DNA of 64,000 nt from UBA7957 sp965224675. GTDB lineage: Bacteria > Pseudomonadota > Gammaproteobacteria > Granulosicoccales > Granulosicoccaceae. The notes below the pieces were generated by a model. That model did no database searches. It worked only from the letters and a program-made list of their open reading frames with translations, and was not told the origin of the DNA. Below, in pieces: positions 8,947 to 18,842 of this stretch; the first letter of the stretch is position 1, and each line of letters starts with the position of its first letter. The DNA is taken from positions 496,001 to 560,000 of the forward strand of contig CBDDAA010000002.1 in NCBI GenBank assembly GCA_965224675.1, read 5' to 3'. The position numbers and the translations under genes were made by a program.

Positions 8947-10317
8947 ATGCTTCCTATTCAGATCAATGTAATTGAGGCACATACGTTCCATACGTCACTG
9001 ACTTTATGCAACCTTATGTTTTTTAAGCTATTTAAATCAGATCAAGCGATTAAGCCGCAGAATAAAAAAAAGGCGGCAAAAAACGCAAGGCGACGCACGC
9101 ATGCGCAAGATATAAATAGAAAACTTGAAAAAATACCTGTCAGTAGCTTACGAATTGGCATGTATGTTCGTGAGCTTGATAAACCTTGGGAAGAAAGTTC
9201 TTTTATGTTTCAGGGCCTGGATGTTAAGACTCAGGAAGACATACTTGCCGTACAACGGGAATGCAAAGATGTTTGGGTCGATTACTCTGAGTATCAATTA
9301 AGCACCAGTAAAACCTCCAGCCGTGCAGCGCCCATTGCACATGTCAGCACACCTGATATAAAGGTCGAAGATGAATATGGAGATGCAAAGGAAGTTCATT
9401 CACTCGCCCAGGAAACTGTGCAGAGAATGTTTGAAGAGATTCGCCTCGGCGGGCAAATTGATGCGGGCAAAGTCAAAACTGCAGTCAATAATACCGTCAA
9501 TTCGATTCTACGTAATCCAGATGCAACAATATGGCTAACCCGGTTAAAGGCCAAGGACGAACATACGGCACAGCATTCATTGAACGTGGCGGCGTTGAGT
9601 ATAGTTATGGGCCGTGGCATGGGCATGTCGCCAAAAGAAATGGAGGATCTGGGCGTTTGTGCCATGTTACATGATGTTGGAAAAACCAGTATTCCCAGTG
9701 AGATAATCAATAAAGCCGGGCCACTCACTGAAGATGAATGGGCGGTGATGAATAAACATCCCAAATTTGGCCGGGATATTTTAATTTCCACACAAAGCGT
9801 ATATTCCGGCGCAGCTGACGTCGCTTACAGTCACCATGAACGTGTTGATGGAAAAGGCTACCCCAGAGGACTGAGCAGCGACGAAATTCCCCTGTATGCC
9901 CAAATTGTATCAATCACCGAAGCTTATGACACAATTTCAACGAAACAAATATATCGCGAGGCTAAATCACCTTCTGAGGCGCTGCACATACTCTATGCCG
10001 AGAGGGGTAAGCAATTTGATGAAGATCTGGTTATTAAATTTATCGATAGCATTGGGATTTTTCCACCAGGCAGCATAGTGGAATTGACAAATGGCGAAGT
10101 CGGAATTGTATTGTCCAATACTTCGGATAAATTAAAACCAAGGATAATAATCCTGCTGGATCAGCATAAAGACGCGGGGGTGCAACGGGTTGTAGATTTA
10201 TCACAAATGCAACTTGACCCCGCGGGTGAATCCTACCAAATCAAGACCACCTTACCTGATGGAGAATATGGCATAGTGGTGGAGGATTTCCAGCGTGCCG
10301 GTTTACGCATAGGTTAG
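8947..10317 (+). CDS. HD-GYP domain c-di-GMP phosphodiesterase with DUF3391
   Basis: Cytoplasmic enzyme expected to hydrolyse cyclic di-GMP. After a basic N-terminus, the DUF3391 module begins IPVSSLRIGMYVRELDKPWE and runs to VWVDYSEYQL. The HD-GYP domain follows, with metal-binding signatures intact: HTAQHSLNVAALS, MLHDVGK and HHERVDGKGYPRG. A C-terminal domain (IVELTNGEVGIVL) follows. The start is uncertain: ATG at 8947, TTG at 8941 and ATG at 9016 (MFFKLFKSD) are all possible and none has a strong ribosome-binding site. The gene end overlaps convergent purF by four bases. No GGDEF or sensor domain is present. Confidence 0.9.
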   Translation: MLPIQINVIEAHTFHTSLTLCNLMFFKLFKSDQAIKPQNKKKAAKNARRRTHAQDINRKLEKIPVSSLRIGMYVRELDKPWEESSFMFQGLDVKTQEDILAVQRECKDVWVDYSEYQLSTSKTSSRAAPIAHVSTPDIKVEDEYGDAKEVHSLAQETVQRMFEEIRLGGQIDAGKVKTAVNNTVNSILRNPDATIWLTRLKAKDEHTAQHSLNVAALSIVMGRGMGMSPKEMEDLGVCAMLHDVGKTSIPSEIINKAGPLTEDEWAVMNKHPKFGRDILISTQSVYSGAADVAYSHHERVDGKGYPRGLSSDEIPLYAQIVSITEAYDTISTKQIYREAKSPSEALHILYAERGKQFDEDLVIKFIDSIGIFPPGSIVELTNGEVGIVLSNTSDKLKPRIIILLDQHKDAGVQRVVDLSQMQLDPAGESYQIKTTLPDGEYGIVVEDFQRAGLRIG

Positions 10318-11822
10318 CCCACTCCAATATCCTGCATGGCATCAGACAGATTTTTTTCCTGCTGTTTGTCTGATCGTGATTCCTCAAGACGCTCAAGATA
10401 TCGGGTATTTACATCCCCAGTTATATACTCACCTGTAAAGCAACTCGTTTCAAATGTGGTGATGGCTGGATTTCCATAACGAACCGACTTAATTAGATCC
10501 TCTATATCCTGATAAACCAACCAATCAGCCCCAATAGCCTGGCGGATCTCATCAACAGTTTTATTGTGAGCGATCAACTCCTGAACAGCAGGCATATCAA
10601 TTCCGTAAACATTAGGGTATTTGACCGGAGGTGCTGCGGATGCCATATAAACTTTTTTTGCCCCGGCATCACGCGCCATCTGTACAATTTGTTTCGATGT
10701 AGTTCCACGAACAATTGAATCATCTACCAATAGTACGTTTTTATCACGAAACTCAAGATCAATTGCATTGAGTTTCTGACGCACAGATTTCTTACGCATC
10801 TTCTGCCCGGGCATGATAAAGGTTCGCCCTATATATCGGTTTTTCATAAAGCCTTCTCGATACCTGACTTTTAATTGATGTGCCAGTTCTAATGCAGAGG
10901 TTCGACTGGTATCAGGTATAGGAATAACCACATCTATATCGTGATGGGAAAATTCACGAAGAATTTTCGCGGCCAGCATCTCACCCATTCGCAGACGGGA
11001 CTTATACACCAAAACATCATCCATAATAGAGTCTGGGCGAGCAAAATAGACGTATTCAAAAATACACGGGTTTAAGCTTGCATTTTCAGCGCACTGTTGA
11101 GTAAATAGCTCTCCATTCTGGGTAATATAAACAGCTTCTCCAGGCTTGATATCACGTACGGTTGCAAACCCCAGCGCTTGTAGTGCAACACTTTCTGAGG
11201 CAACAGCATACTCAGTGCCATTTGCTGATTTGCGGCTGCCTAAAACTGCAGGCCGAATTCCTTTAGGATCACGAAAGGCGACAATACCACGATCAATTAT
11301 CATGGAAATCACAGCGTACCCGCCCCGACAGCGGTTATACACTTTAGAGACAGCTTGAAATATTTCTTGTGGATGAAGTTTGGTTGAGCTAATTTGTTTT
11401 TGCAATTCATGAGCGAATATATTGAGCAAAACCTCTGAGTCAGAGGTTGTATTAATATGACGCAAATCTGATTCAAATAGCTGTTGCTCAAGCTCGTCAG
11501 AGTTTGTCAGGTTACCGTTATGGCCAAGCACTATTCCATAGGGAGAGTTAACATAAAAAGGTTGAGCTTCTGCACTGGCTGAGGAACTTCCGGCGGTTGG
11601 GTAACGACAATGCCCAATCCCCATATTTCCCTTTAAACGCAGCATATGTTCGGTACGAAATACGTCCCTGACAAGACCCAATGATTTACGAATAAATACA
11701 AGACCTTTGTGACTGGTTGCTATGCCTGCAGAATCTTGCCCTCGATGTTGTAATATAGACAAACCATCATAGAGTTGATTATTTACCGGGCTGGAGCCAA
11801 CTATACCAATAATGCCACACAT
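10314..11822 (-). CDS. purF: Amidophosphoribosyltransferase
   Basis: First committed step of purine synthesis: PRPP plus glutamine to phosphoribosylamine. The N-terminal Ntn glutaminase starts directly with the nucleophile (MCGIIGIVG), with no propeptide. The C-terminal PRPP-binding loop is VLLVDDSIVRGTTSKQ near residue 365. Length (502 residues) is normal for the E. coli type lacking an Fe-S cluster. It follows cvpA on the minus strand (90 bases apart), the classical cvpA-purF arrangement. Confidence 0.97.
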   Translation of the reverse strand: MCGIIGIVGSSPVNNQLYDGLSILQHRGQDSAGIATSHKGLVFIRKSLGLVRDVFRTEHMLRLKGNMGIGHCRYPTAGSSSASAEAQPFYVNSPYGIVLGHNGNLTNSDELEQQLFESDLRHINTTSDSEVLLNIFAHELQKQISSTKLHPQEIFQAVSKVYNRCRGGYAVISMIIDRGIVAFRDPKGIRPAVLGSRKSANGTEYAVASESVALQALGFATVRDIKPGEAVYITQNGELFTQQCAENASLNPCIFEYVYFARPDSIMDDVLVYKSRLRMGEMLAAKILREFSHHDIDVVIPIPDTSRTSALELAHQLKVRYREGFMKNRYIGRTFIMPGQKMRKKSVRQKLNAIDLEFRDKNVLLVDDSIVRGTTSKQIVQMARDAGAKKVYMASAAPPVKYPNVYGIDMPAVQELIAHNKTVDEIRQAIGADWLVYQDIEDLIKSVRYGNPAITTFETSCFTGEYITGDVNTRYLERLEESRSDKQQEKNLSDAMQDIGVG

Positions 11823-11911
11823 GGCTTTAATACCTCTAAAGATTAGAACTGCTAGTGTAGTGTCCTATATTAATAGTACATTAAGACCAGGGGCCTTGAA
11901 GTCCAGCCCCA

Positions 11912-12409
11912 TCAGATCGTTTGAAATTTAAAGTAACTGGCTAAATCAGATGGTAATTTTTCATGAACCAACATCGCCAATTGCTGAAATTTTGGAAGAA
12001 AGAATGATTCATGCCACCATGGCTCTTGCGGGATTCCAGTCAAGTTTAACAGGAGCACAACAACCGTTACTATCACAGCACCACGAGCCAGTCCAAACAG
12101 GAATCCGATTAATCGATCAACTGTTGACATTTTAAGGGTTGATAGAAATTTCTTTAATAGCGTACCCGTCAGCCACCCCACTAATAAGACGCCAAAGAAT
12201 AAAATTATGGCACTGGTTATCACTCTGGAAGTGGTTCCCCCGATAGAATCAGGTAACAGATTGGCAAACTTATAAGAATAAAGAAAGGTGATCGCGATGG
12301 CGATGAACCATGTCAATAATGAAATCGCTTCTCGCATAAAACCGCGAAACCAACTAATGATGCCGGAGATCCCAATCATCAGAAGAATTACAATATCTAT
12401 TCCAGTCAT
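11912..12409 (-). CDS. cvpA: CvpA family membrane protein
   Basis: 165-residue inner-membrane protein with four predicted membrane helices: IDIVILLMIGISGIISWFRG, AISLLTWFIAIAITFLYSY, SAIILFFGVLLVGWLTG and LARGAVIVTVVVLLLN. CvpA is named for colicin V production and is linked to purF in most gammaproteobacteria. Its molecular role is not settled; it has been connected with envelope stress and bile resistance. The context (SPOR protein upstream, purF downstream) is the standard one. Confidence 0.93.
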   Translation of the reverse strand: MTGIDIVILLMIGISGIISWFRGFMREAISLLTWFIAIAITFLYSYKFANLLPDSIGGTTSRVITSAIILFFGVLLVGWLTGTLLKKFLSTLKMSTVDRLIGFLFGLARGAVIVTVVVLLLNLTGIPQEPWWHESFFLPKFQQLAMLVHEKLPSDLASYFKFQTI

Positions 12410-12467
12410 ATATACGGCCTATACTCAACTTACTGCAAAAATTATCCGATAGTGTAAAAACCACTCA

Positions 12468-13166
12468 CTATTCAAGTGCCAATAATGTTTCGATATTAAA
12501 CCTACGCTCCAGATCTTTTCGAACCCGGGTCGCTTCAGACTTGCCGATTATTGGCCCCACATATACACGGAAGATTGATTTTCCTTTTAGCTCAGCCACT
12601 TCAACCTTAACCGGGAAACCCGATTTCTTTAATTCACTGCGCAAGCTTAAAGCGTTAATTTTATCCTCAAAACTGGCAGTCTGAATTAGCCAGCTTTGCT
12701 TGCCAATACGCTGTTTAGTATTGTTTATGTCGCGTGAAGTAGCCTGCGATGTTTTTCGATTGACACTAACCTTGGGTACAATTTTATTCTCAGGTATAGC
12801 GATTGTCGAGCTGGAGACAGGCGGCTCCATTATTTGTGCTGCTGATCTTACGTTATTTAAATCAACCGATGATGCCGGTCTTCGTCCCGGCAATTTATTT
12901 ATTCGTTTATCTTCTACAAATTCGATCTCTGGAGAATTCAGCAGTGCTGGAAATTCAACTTTTTCCAGTGATTGTGTGTCAAAACCAGGTTCCATCTGCA
13001 ACGGTTCTATCGCTTTAAATTGACTTTCAGTTCCTGAGCCATCAAAGATCAAAGGTAAAAATATCACCGACAATGCGATTAACACAGCGGTACCCATCAG
13101 ACGCCGTTTTAATCGGTTGTCATGCTCATCCTGCTGAGATTGCTTGGTCTGAACACCTGAAACCAT
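12468..13166 (-). CDS. dedD: SPOR domain protein (DedD-like)
   Basis: Membrane-anchored, septum-targeted protein. A short cytoplasmic N-terminus (DNRLKRRLMGTAVLIALSVIFLPLIFDG) holds one transmembrane helix at about residues 25-45. A low-complexity linker follows. The C-terminal SPOR domain (about 155-232) starts SWLIQTASFEDKINALSLRSELKKSG and contains FRVYVGPIIGKSEA. SPOR domains bind denuded glycan at division sites. The start ATG shares one base with the stop of folC, giving TGATG coupling. Confidence 0.88.
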   Translation of the reverse strand: MVSGVQTKQSQQDEHDNRLKRRLMGTAVLIALSVIFLPLIFDGSGTESQFKAIEPLQMEPGFDTQSLEKVEFPALLNSPEIEFVEDKRINKLPGRRPASSVDLNNVRSAAQIMEPPVSSSTIAIPENKIVPKVSVNRKTSQATSRDINNTKQRIGKQSWLIQTASFEDKINALSLRSELKKSGFPVKVEVAELKGKSIFRVYVGPIIGKSEATRVRKDLERRFNIETLLALE

Positions 13167-14437
13167 CAGCCAAATAACTCCAATACTTTTGTAATCGTGT
13201 AGAAAGATCCAAATACCACGATGGGCAAATTATTCGAACTTTTTACCGCCAGTTTGAACGCTTCAGCAACTGTATCTTTACGTTTGATACAAGCACCTTT
13301 ATTGTGACTCATTATTTTATTACCAAGCTCGTTAGCTGAAATCGCCCGTGATACGTCCAAATCACCAAGATACCATGTATTTACAAGCGATGAGATGAGC
13401 ATAATCATCTGATCGACCGCCTTGTCACCCATAACAGCAAAAACCACATTAATCCCGCCAGGAAAATCTTTGTGTAATTGTTGTGTTAAAAATTTTACTG
13501 CAGCCGGATTGTGCCCAACATCAAGAATAATTTTTTTATTCTCGTAATCACGGCAGTCAAATCGACCTATTAGCTTTACAGAAAGAAGTGCTTTGTGTAT
13601 ATGTTCATTATTGATTACGAACTGTTCATGCAGAAACGTAGCCGCCATTATCGCAGTCGATGCATTATCGAGTTGCCAGGGACCTTTCAACGCTGGCTTG
13701 GGTAAGTTTAAATAATGCACGCCCTGGATCTGCAAATCCCAAACATCCTCATGCAGAGAATAGTCGAAATCCTTTTGAATACAATAAGATCGTGCACCAA
13801 TTATAGATGCCTGCCTGAGCAGCGATAGTGGGGGGTGCCTGTCACCTATGACTAATGGACATGCATTACGCGCTATGCCGACTTTTTCCACTGCGATCAA
13901 CTCGCGACTACTGCCCAGCCAGGATTGATGATCCTCAGCGATAGATGTGACGATGGCTACATTTGCATCCCAACAATTGACCGCATCAAGCCGGCCCCCA
14001 AGCCCAACTTCGAGAACAATAATATCGACAGCACTGTGCATAAATATTTTCATCGCAGCCAATGTCGAATATTCAAAATATGTTAGAGGAATCTCAGCAC
14101 AGGCAAAATCTATCGCCGCTAGCGCATTAACGATCCGGTCATCACTAACAGCTTCAGCATTAATTGAAATCCGCTCGTTGTAACGTAGCAGATGGGGTGA
14201 AGTATAAGTTCCAACAGTGTGTCCAGCCGCGATATACAAAGCCGTTAAGAATGCTGCAACCGAGCCTTTTCCATTAGTTCCAGAGACGGTTATGATTGGT
14301 TTTTGTATGGCTAACAAATCCGCATTCCTGGCTACTTGCTCTACTCTGACAAGATCTAACTCAATTTCTGAAGGGTGCTGTAACTCTATTTTTTTGAGCC
14401 AGGCTGAAAGTTCGGGACTGGTATTTGCGGAAGTCAC
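13166..14437 (-). CDS. folC: Bifunctional dihydrofolate synthase / folylpolyglutamate synthase
   Basis: Adds glutamate to dihydropteroate and then to folates, ATP-dependent, a Mur-ligase-fold enzyme. The P-loop ISVSGTNGKGSVAAFL region lies near residue 48, followed by GTYTSPHLLRYNERI and DIIVLEVGLGGRLDAVN. The C-terminal domain holds KKIILDVGHNPAAVKFL. Length 423 is normal. It lies in the accD-folC-dedD-cvpA-purF block, 131 bases downstream of accD. Confidence 0.95.
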   Translation of the reverse strand: MTSANTSPELSAWLKKIELQHPSEIELDLVRVEQVARNADLLAIQKPIITVSGTNGKGSVAAFLTALYIAAGHTVGTYTSPHLLRYNERISINAEAVSDDRIVNALAAIDFACAEIPLTYFEYSTLAAMKIFMHSAVDIIVLEVGLGGRLDAVNCWDANVAIVTSIAEDHQSWLGSSRELIAVEKVGIARNACPLVIGDRHPPLSLLRQASIIGARSYCIQKDFDYSLHEDVWDLQIQGVHYLNLPKPALKGPWQLDNASTAIMAATFLHEQFVINNEHIHKALLSVKLIGRFDCRDYENKKIILDVGHNPAAVKFLTQQLHKDFPGGINVVFAVMGDKAVDQMIMLISSLVNTWYLGDLDVSRAISANELGNKIMSHNKGACIKRKDTVAEAFKLAVKSSNNLPIVVFGSFYTITKVLELFG

Positions 14438-14568
14438 GGGCGTACTCCGAATAAAACAAATTCAAACTGACTAGCGGAAATATTATCTCACCGAGCGCTG
14501 TGCAAACCGATTAATTGCAAGCCATATGCACTTTAATTTCTACCCAAATCAGTGGTTAAAACACAGCA

Positions 14569-15618
14569 CTAAGCAGAGGGGGGTTTATCTCGGGATTCAA
14601 TCAGGTTTGGTCCACTTGCTTGCTCATTTGAATCAGAAGAAATGTGTTGAGACTTCATATCTGAAATACTTTTTTCTGTTTTTTTATTTACTGATTCATC
14701 ATTGGTCCCGTCCTTCGGCAATTGCTCGCCCAGGTCTTGTTTTTGATTCTCTGAATAAGTGGAAGCAGTTTGTTTTAGCAATTTTAGGAGTAGTGATACG
14801 ATAGTATCGCGCATATCCTTTCGATCGACAATCATATCTATCGCACCATGCTCTAACAGAAATTCAGCCCTTTGAAACCCCTCAGGTAATGTCTCCCGGA
14901 CCGTTTGCTCAATTACTCGTGGACCTGCAAATCCAATCAGCGCGTTAGGCTCAGCTATTATAATATCACCGAGCATAGCAAAACTGGCTGATACACCGCC
15001 CATTGTTGGATCAGTGAGTACCGAGATATAAGGCAAGCTCTGACGGGAAAACTGCGCAAGCGTTGAGCTTGTTTTTGCCATCTGAAACAGCGAAAGGATA
15101 CCTTCCTGCATGCGTGCACCGCCACTGGCGGAAAAACAAATCAGGGGAATTGAGTTTTTCATTGCAACTTCAGCGGCGCGAACAAACTTTTCTCCGACCA
15201 CTGAACCCATCGATCCACCCATGAAGGAAAATTCAAAGGCAATAGCCACCACTTGCACACCTTTAACCGAGCCTCTCATGCAAACGAGCGCATCTTTTTC
15301 TTCGGTTTTTTTACTCGCCTGGCTTATCCGGTCTTTGTATTTCTTAGAGTCTCGAAATTGTAGTGGGTCAGCGGGTTCAAGATCCGAATCGATCTCATGT
15401 GAGCTATCCTGATCAAAAAAACTCAACAAACGCACGCGAGCGCTGATTCGTCGATGTTCACCACATTTAGGGCAAACCGACTGATTGCGTTCCAGCTCCG
15501 CCCGATACAAAACGCTTCCGCAGGAATCACACTTTGCCCACACGCCTTCGGGCACACCGCCCTTGTTTAGAGAAGTGGTTCGGATGCGTGAAGGTACTAA
15601 TTTTTCTAACCAACTCAT
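14569..15618 (-). CDS. accD: Acetyl-CoA carboxylase carboxyltransferase subunit beta, with long tail
   Basis: Beta subunit of the carboxyltransferase that makes malonyl-CoA. The N-terminal zinc ribbon is visible (CDSCG and CPKCGEH, near residues 29-55). The crotonase-like core includes SFMGGSMGSVVGEKF, SASGGARMQEG, SVLTDPTMGGVSASFA and ALIGFAGPRVIEQTV. The usual protein ends near residue 285-300. Here about 65 extra polar, Ser/Glu/Lys-rich residues follow and look disordered. It sits after trpA in the standard order, separated by 227 bases. Confidence 0.95.
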   Translation of the reverse strand: MSWLEKLVPSRIRTTSLNKGGVPEGVWAKCDSCGSVLYRAELERNQSVCPKCGEHRRISARVRLLSFFDQDSSHEIDSDLEPADPLQFRDSKKYKDRISQASKKTEEKDALVCMRGSVKGVQVVAIAFEFSFMGGSMGSVVGEKFVRAAEVAMKNSIPLICFSASGGARMQEGILSLFQMAKTSSTLAQFSRQSLPYISVLTDPTMGGVSASFAMLGDIIIAEPNALIGFAGPRVIEQTVRETLPEGFQRAEFLLEHGAIDMIVDRKDMRDTIVSLLLKLLKQTASTYSENQKQDLGEQLPKDGTNDESVNKKTEKSISDMKSQHISSDSNEQASGPNLIESRDKPPSA

Positions 15619-15845
15619 TTTTTGAGTCTCTCATTTTGGATTCTTTTGGATTATCTGCAACTTTCATGCTGTGTAAACTACTCAGTTGCACGTATCCAGG
15701 ATGTGGTTCCGGATTAGTGGTGCTTAAGAGAACCCACACGGACTCAGATTTTAAATCATTTAGCGCTCTATTCCGGCACTGTTCCCCAGTCAAATTAATA
15801 ATTAGCGAGCGCTGTTACCTGCGAATACCCCATGAAAATGCAAGT

Positions 15846-16652
15846 TTAAATTTCGTCTATCGCCATTCGCATGCCAGCAACCAAATCAGTAACCTGAGTT
15901 AGCATATAATCAGAATTAGCACTATTATCTGCAATACGTTTTACAATCGCAGTGCCTACCACTACAGCATCTGCAATTTTTGCAACTTGAGCGGCTGAAT
16001 CCGCGTCTGATATTCCAAAACCAACCGCCACAGGTATATTCGATTGATCTTTTATGTGAGCAACTTTTGCCGCCACATCCTTAGTATTTAATTTGGAAGA
16101 TCCAGTAACACCTTTTAGTGATATGTAGTAAATGAATCCGCTCCCGCGATCACAAACCGATTTGATACGCGCATCAGGTGTTGTCGGCGATATTAAAAAT
16201 ATAGGGTCAAGATCATATTTTTCAAATGCTTCGCTAAGCTCTTGAGCTTCTTCAGGCGGAAGATCGATAGTAATAACCCCATCCACACCCGCCGAAGCCG
16301 CCTTCCTGGCAAATTCATGGTAGCCCATAATTTCAATAGGATTAGCGTAACCCATTAAAACAATGGGCGTTTTCTGGTTTAGTTTGCGAAAATTCTCCAC
16401 CAGTTGAAAAATTTGAGGCAATCGATTACCCGCCGCTAATACGCGTTCAGACGCTGCTTGAATGACAGGCCCATCTGCCATAGGGTCAGAAAAAGGCATT
16501 CCAAGTTCGATAATGTCACAGCCAACCTCCACCAGACTATGCATCAGGTTCAAACTCTGTTCAACAGTCGGATCAGCCCCCATTAGGTAGGGTATTAATA
16601 GCTTCCGCTTTTTTTTTGCAGCATCGACAAAACATTGGGCAATCCGACTCAT
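15846..16652 (-). CDS. trpA: Tryptophan synthase alpha chain
   Basis: Cleaves indole-3-glycerol phosphate to indole. The catalytic Glu region CDIIELGMPFSDPMADGP and catalytic Asp region GVDGVITIDLPPEEA are present, as is the phosphate-binding VAVGFGISDADSA. Length 268 is normal. The start overlaps the stop of trpB by four bases, so the subunits are translationally coupled, matching their obligate complex. Confidence 0.97.
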   Translation of the reverse strand: MSRIAQCFVDAAKKKRKLLIPYLMGADPTVEQSLNLMHSLVEVGCDIIELGMPFSDPMADGPVIQAASERVLAAGNRLPQIFQLVENFRKLNQKTPIVLMGYANPIEIMGYHEFARKAASAGVDGVITIDLPPEEAQELSEAFEKYDLDPIFLISPTTPDARIKSVCDRGSGFIYYISLKGVTGSSKLNTKDVAAKVAHIKDQSNIPVAVGFGISDADSAAQVAKIADAVVVGTAIVKRIADNSANSDYMLTQVTDLVAGMRMAIDEI

Positions 16653-17854
16653 AATGTAATACCTTCTATTTTCGCGACCGTATTGATGTCCTTGTCACCC
16701 CGGCCTGACAGATTCACAACAATGGCCTGATCTGCGCGCAGTGTTGGTGCAATTTTAGTCGCTTGAGCCAGTGCATGGGAAGATTCCAACGCTGGGATGA
16801 TGCCCTCCAATCGTGTCAGACTATGAAATGCTTTCATCGCTTCATCATCATTTATTGCAACATAGTTAACACGTCCACTGTCCTTTAGCCACGCATGCTC
16901 AGGACCTACTCCTGGGTAATCCAAACCGGCAGACACAGAATGAGTTTGTTGAATTTGTCCATATTCATCAGACATCAGGTAGGTTCTGTTACCATGTAAA
17001 ATACCGGGCTTGCCAGCACATAAAGGTGCTGCATGACGGCCGGTTTCCAATCCATCCCCTCCCGCTTCGACACCATACATTTGGATTTTCTCATACTCCA
17101 GATAGGGATAGAATAATCCCATGGCATTTGATCCACCACCCACGCAGGCAATGAGCACGTCCGGTTGTTTACCCATAAGTTTTTTTGCTTGCTCTATAGT
17201 TTCCCGACCAATTACGCACTGAAAGTCTCGGACCATTTTTGGATAAGGGTGCGGACCCGCAACTGTGCCAATAATATAAAACGTATCATCCAGATTTGTT
17301 ACCCAGTCACGAATAGCTTCATTCAATGCATCCTTGAGTGTTTTTGAACCTGATTCGACTGCCCGGACCTCTGCACCGAGTAATTTCATTCGGAACACAT
17401 TAGGTGCCTGGCGTACAATATCCTCAGACCCCATATAGACCACGCATTCCATACCTAATCGAGCAGCCACAGTGGCGGATGCCACGCCGTGCTGACCTGC
17501 CCCAGTCTCTGCAATAATCCGTGTTTTACCCAACCGTTTGGCAAGCAATGCCTGTCCAACGGTATTATTGATTTTATGGGCGCCTGTATGATTAAGATCT
17601 TCCCGCTTTAGATAGATCTGAGCGCCACCCAATTGGGCACTCCAGCGACGGGCATGGTACAAAGGACTGGGTCGGCCAACAAAGTATTTTAGCTCCCATT
17701 CAAACTCAGCGATAAATTCAGGATCTTGTCTATATTTTTCATACGCCTTTTCCAGATCCAAAACTGAATCCATTAGCGTCTCCGCAAAATACATTCCCCC
17801 ATAAGGTCCAAAATGTCCGCTGCTATCAGGCAGCTCTGCTTTAGAACTTGTCAC
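16649..17854 (-). CDS. trpB: Tryptophan synthase beta chain
   Basis: PLP enzyme that condenses indole with serine. The PLP lysine lies in LNHTGAHKINNTVGQALLAK, and the phosphate-binding motif is CVGGGSNAMG. GRPSPLYHARRWSAQLG and the C-terminal NLSGRGDKD complete the family pattern. Length 401 is typical. The start at 17854 overlaps trpF by 14 bases. Order trpF-trpB-trpA is the common proteobacterial split operon; trpEGDC are not in the window. Confidence 0.97.
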   Translation of the reverse strand: MTSSKAELPDSSGHFGPYGGMYFAETLMDSVLDLEKAYEKYRQDPEFIAEFEWELKYFVGRPSPLYHARRWSAQLGGAQIYLKREDLNHTGAHKINNTVGQALLAKRLGKTRIIAETGAGQHGVASATVAARLGMECVVYMGSEDIVRQAPNVFRMKLLGAEVRAVESGSKTLKDALNEAIRDWVTNLDDTFYIIGTVAGPHPYPKMVRDFQCVIGRETIEQAKKLMGKQPDVLIACVGGGSNAMGLFYPYLEYEKIQMYGVEAGGDGLETGRHAAPLCAGKPGILHGNRTYLMSDEYGQIQQTHSVSAGLDYPGVGPEHAWLKDSGRVNYVAINDDEAMKAFHSLTRLEGIIPALESSHALAQATKIAPTLRADQAIVVNLSGRGDKDINTVAKIEGITL

Positions 17855-18479
17855 AATCTATGCCCCTTACCTTCTCAACAAAATTACGCATAAGTGTATG
17901 GCTCTTCAGGCCACGCTTGGATTCAACACCGCTACTGACATCTACGGCATAAGGGTGTATCTGCTCAATAGCAGCCACCGCATTATCCACGGACAGACCA
18001 CCAGCCAATATCAGCGGTTTTTTCATATCAGTGGGTATTTTACGCCAATCAAAGACATGTCCGGTTCCACCCATTTCACCTTGCGTATTTGAATCCAACA
18101 AGATTGCGCTGGCATGGGTATATTTTTCTATCATGCTCACATCCAATGTATCTGATCTTTCCATAGCAAATGCCTTCATATAGGGTCGTGCAAATTGTTC
18201 ACAATAAGCAACAGATTCGTCGCCGTGGAATTGCAACAAAACCTGAGGGATGACTCGAATCACGTGCCTGACCTGCGATTCAGGGGCATTATAAAATAAG
18301 GCCACCAATCCCATCATACCACCCACTGCAAAGCTAATTTCCTGAGCTTGCTCAACGCTCACATAACGCGGACTCTTTTCATAAAATACTAAACCAATAG
18401 TATCCACGCCCAGTTTTTCTGCATACAACGCATCTGCAACTGTACGAATACCGCAAATTTTAATTCGTGTTCTAATCAA
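17841..18479 (-). CDS. trpF: Phosphoribosylanthranilate isomerase
   Basis: Amadori isomerase of tryptophan synthesis, a (beta/alpha)8 barrel. The N-terminal motif RIKICGIRTVADALYA carries the catalytic Cys, with LQFHGDE, PLILAGGLSVDN and YAVDVSSGVE (catalytic Asp) following. Length 212 is normal. It heads the trpFBA-accD-folC gene string; the 363 bases upstream should hold the promoter. I see no Trp-rich leader peptide there. Confidence 0.96.
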   Translation of the reverse strand: MIRTRIKICGIRTVADALYAEKLGVDTIGLVFYEKSPRYVSVEQAQEISFAVGGMMGLVALFYNAPESQVRHVIRVIPQVLLQFHGDESVAYCEQFARPYMKAFAMERSDTLDVSMIEKYTHASAILLDSNTQGEMGGTGHVFDWRKIPTDMKKPLILAGGLSVDNAVAAIEQIHPYAVDVSSGVESKRGLKSHTLMRNFVEKVRGIDCDKF

Positions 18480-18842
18480 GGCTCTTAAAAGGGGGTAACG
18501 AGTGGATGGATACCATATCAGAAAAATACACCTTGGGGTTCAGTTTATCAGTTATTGCTTTGTTAGCGAAATCCTCTATCTGTTTGAACAATTAAGGTCT
18601 GAGGATTTTATGCAGACAGTAATAAAAACATATAGTAGATTTACAACATCCATTTTTCGGTTCCTTAGTAGCATTCCCGGCGTCCCGAATCCATTTTATT
18701 TTGAGCTCATTAGCAGCATGGTGCCGTCAGAGGATTTTTTAACTGGCGGCTAAACGAATAACCATCACATTATATATATTAAGACATGTTCAGGCATTGG
18801 CTATCTGCAACATTTCAAAAAATATCACAAATTATCGCCAAT
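18480..18842. other. Intergenic region between truA and trpF, no supported gene
   Basis: 363 bases. An open frame of 83 codons runs on the plus strand (18502-18753), opposite to every neighbour. It has no recognisable domain, so I do not call it a gene. The trpF promoter must lie in this stretch. Confidence 0.5.

Noticed and set aside
18502..18753. 83-codon plus-strand frame between truA and trpF
   Set aside because: No domain, no operon partner and opposite orientation to its neighbours. The composition looks like chance in AT-rich DNA.
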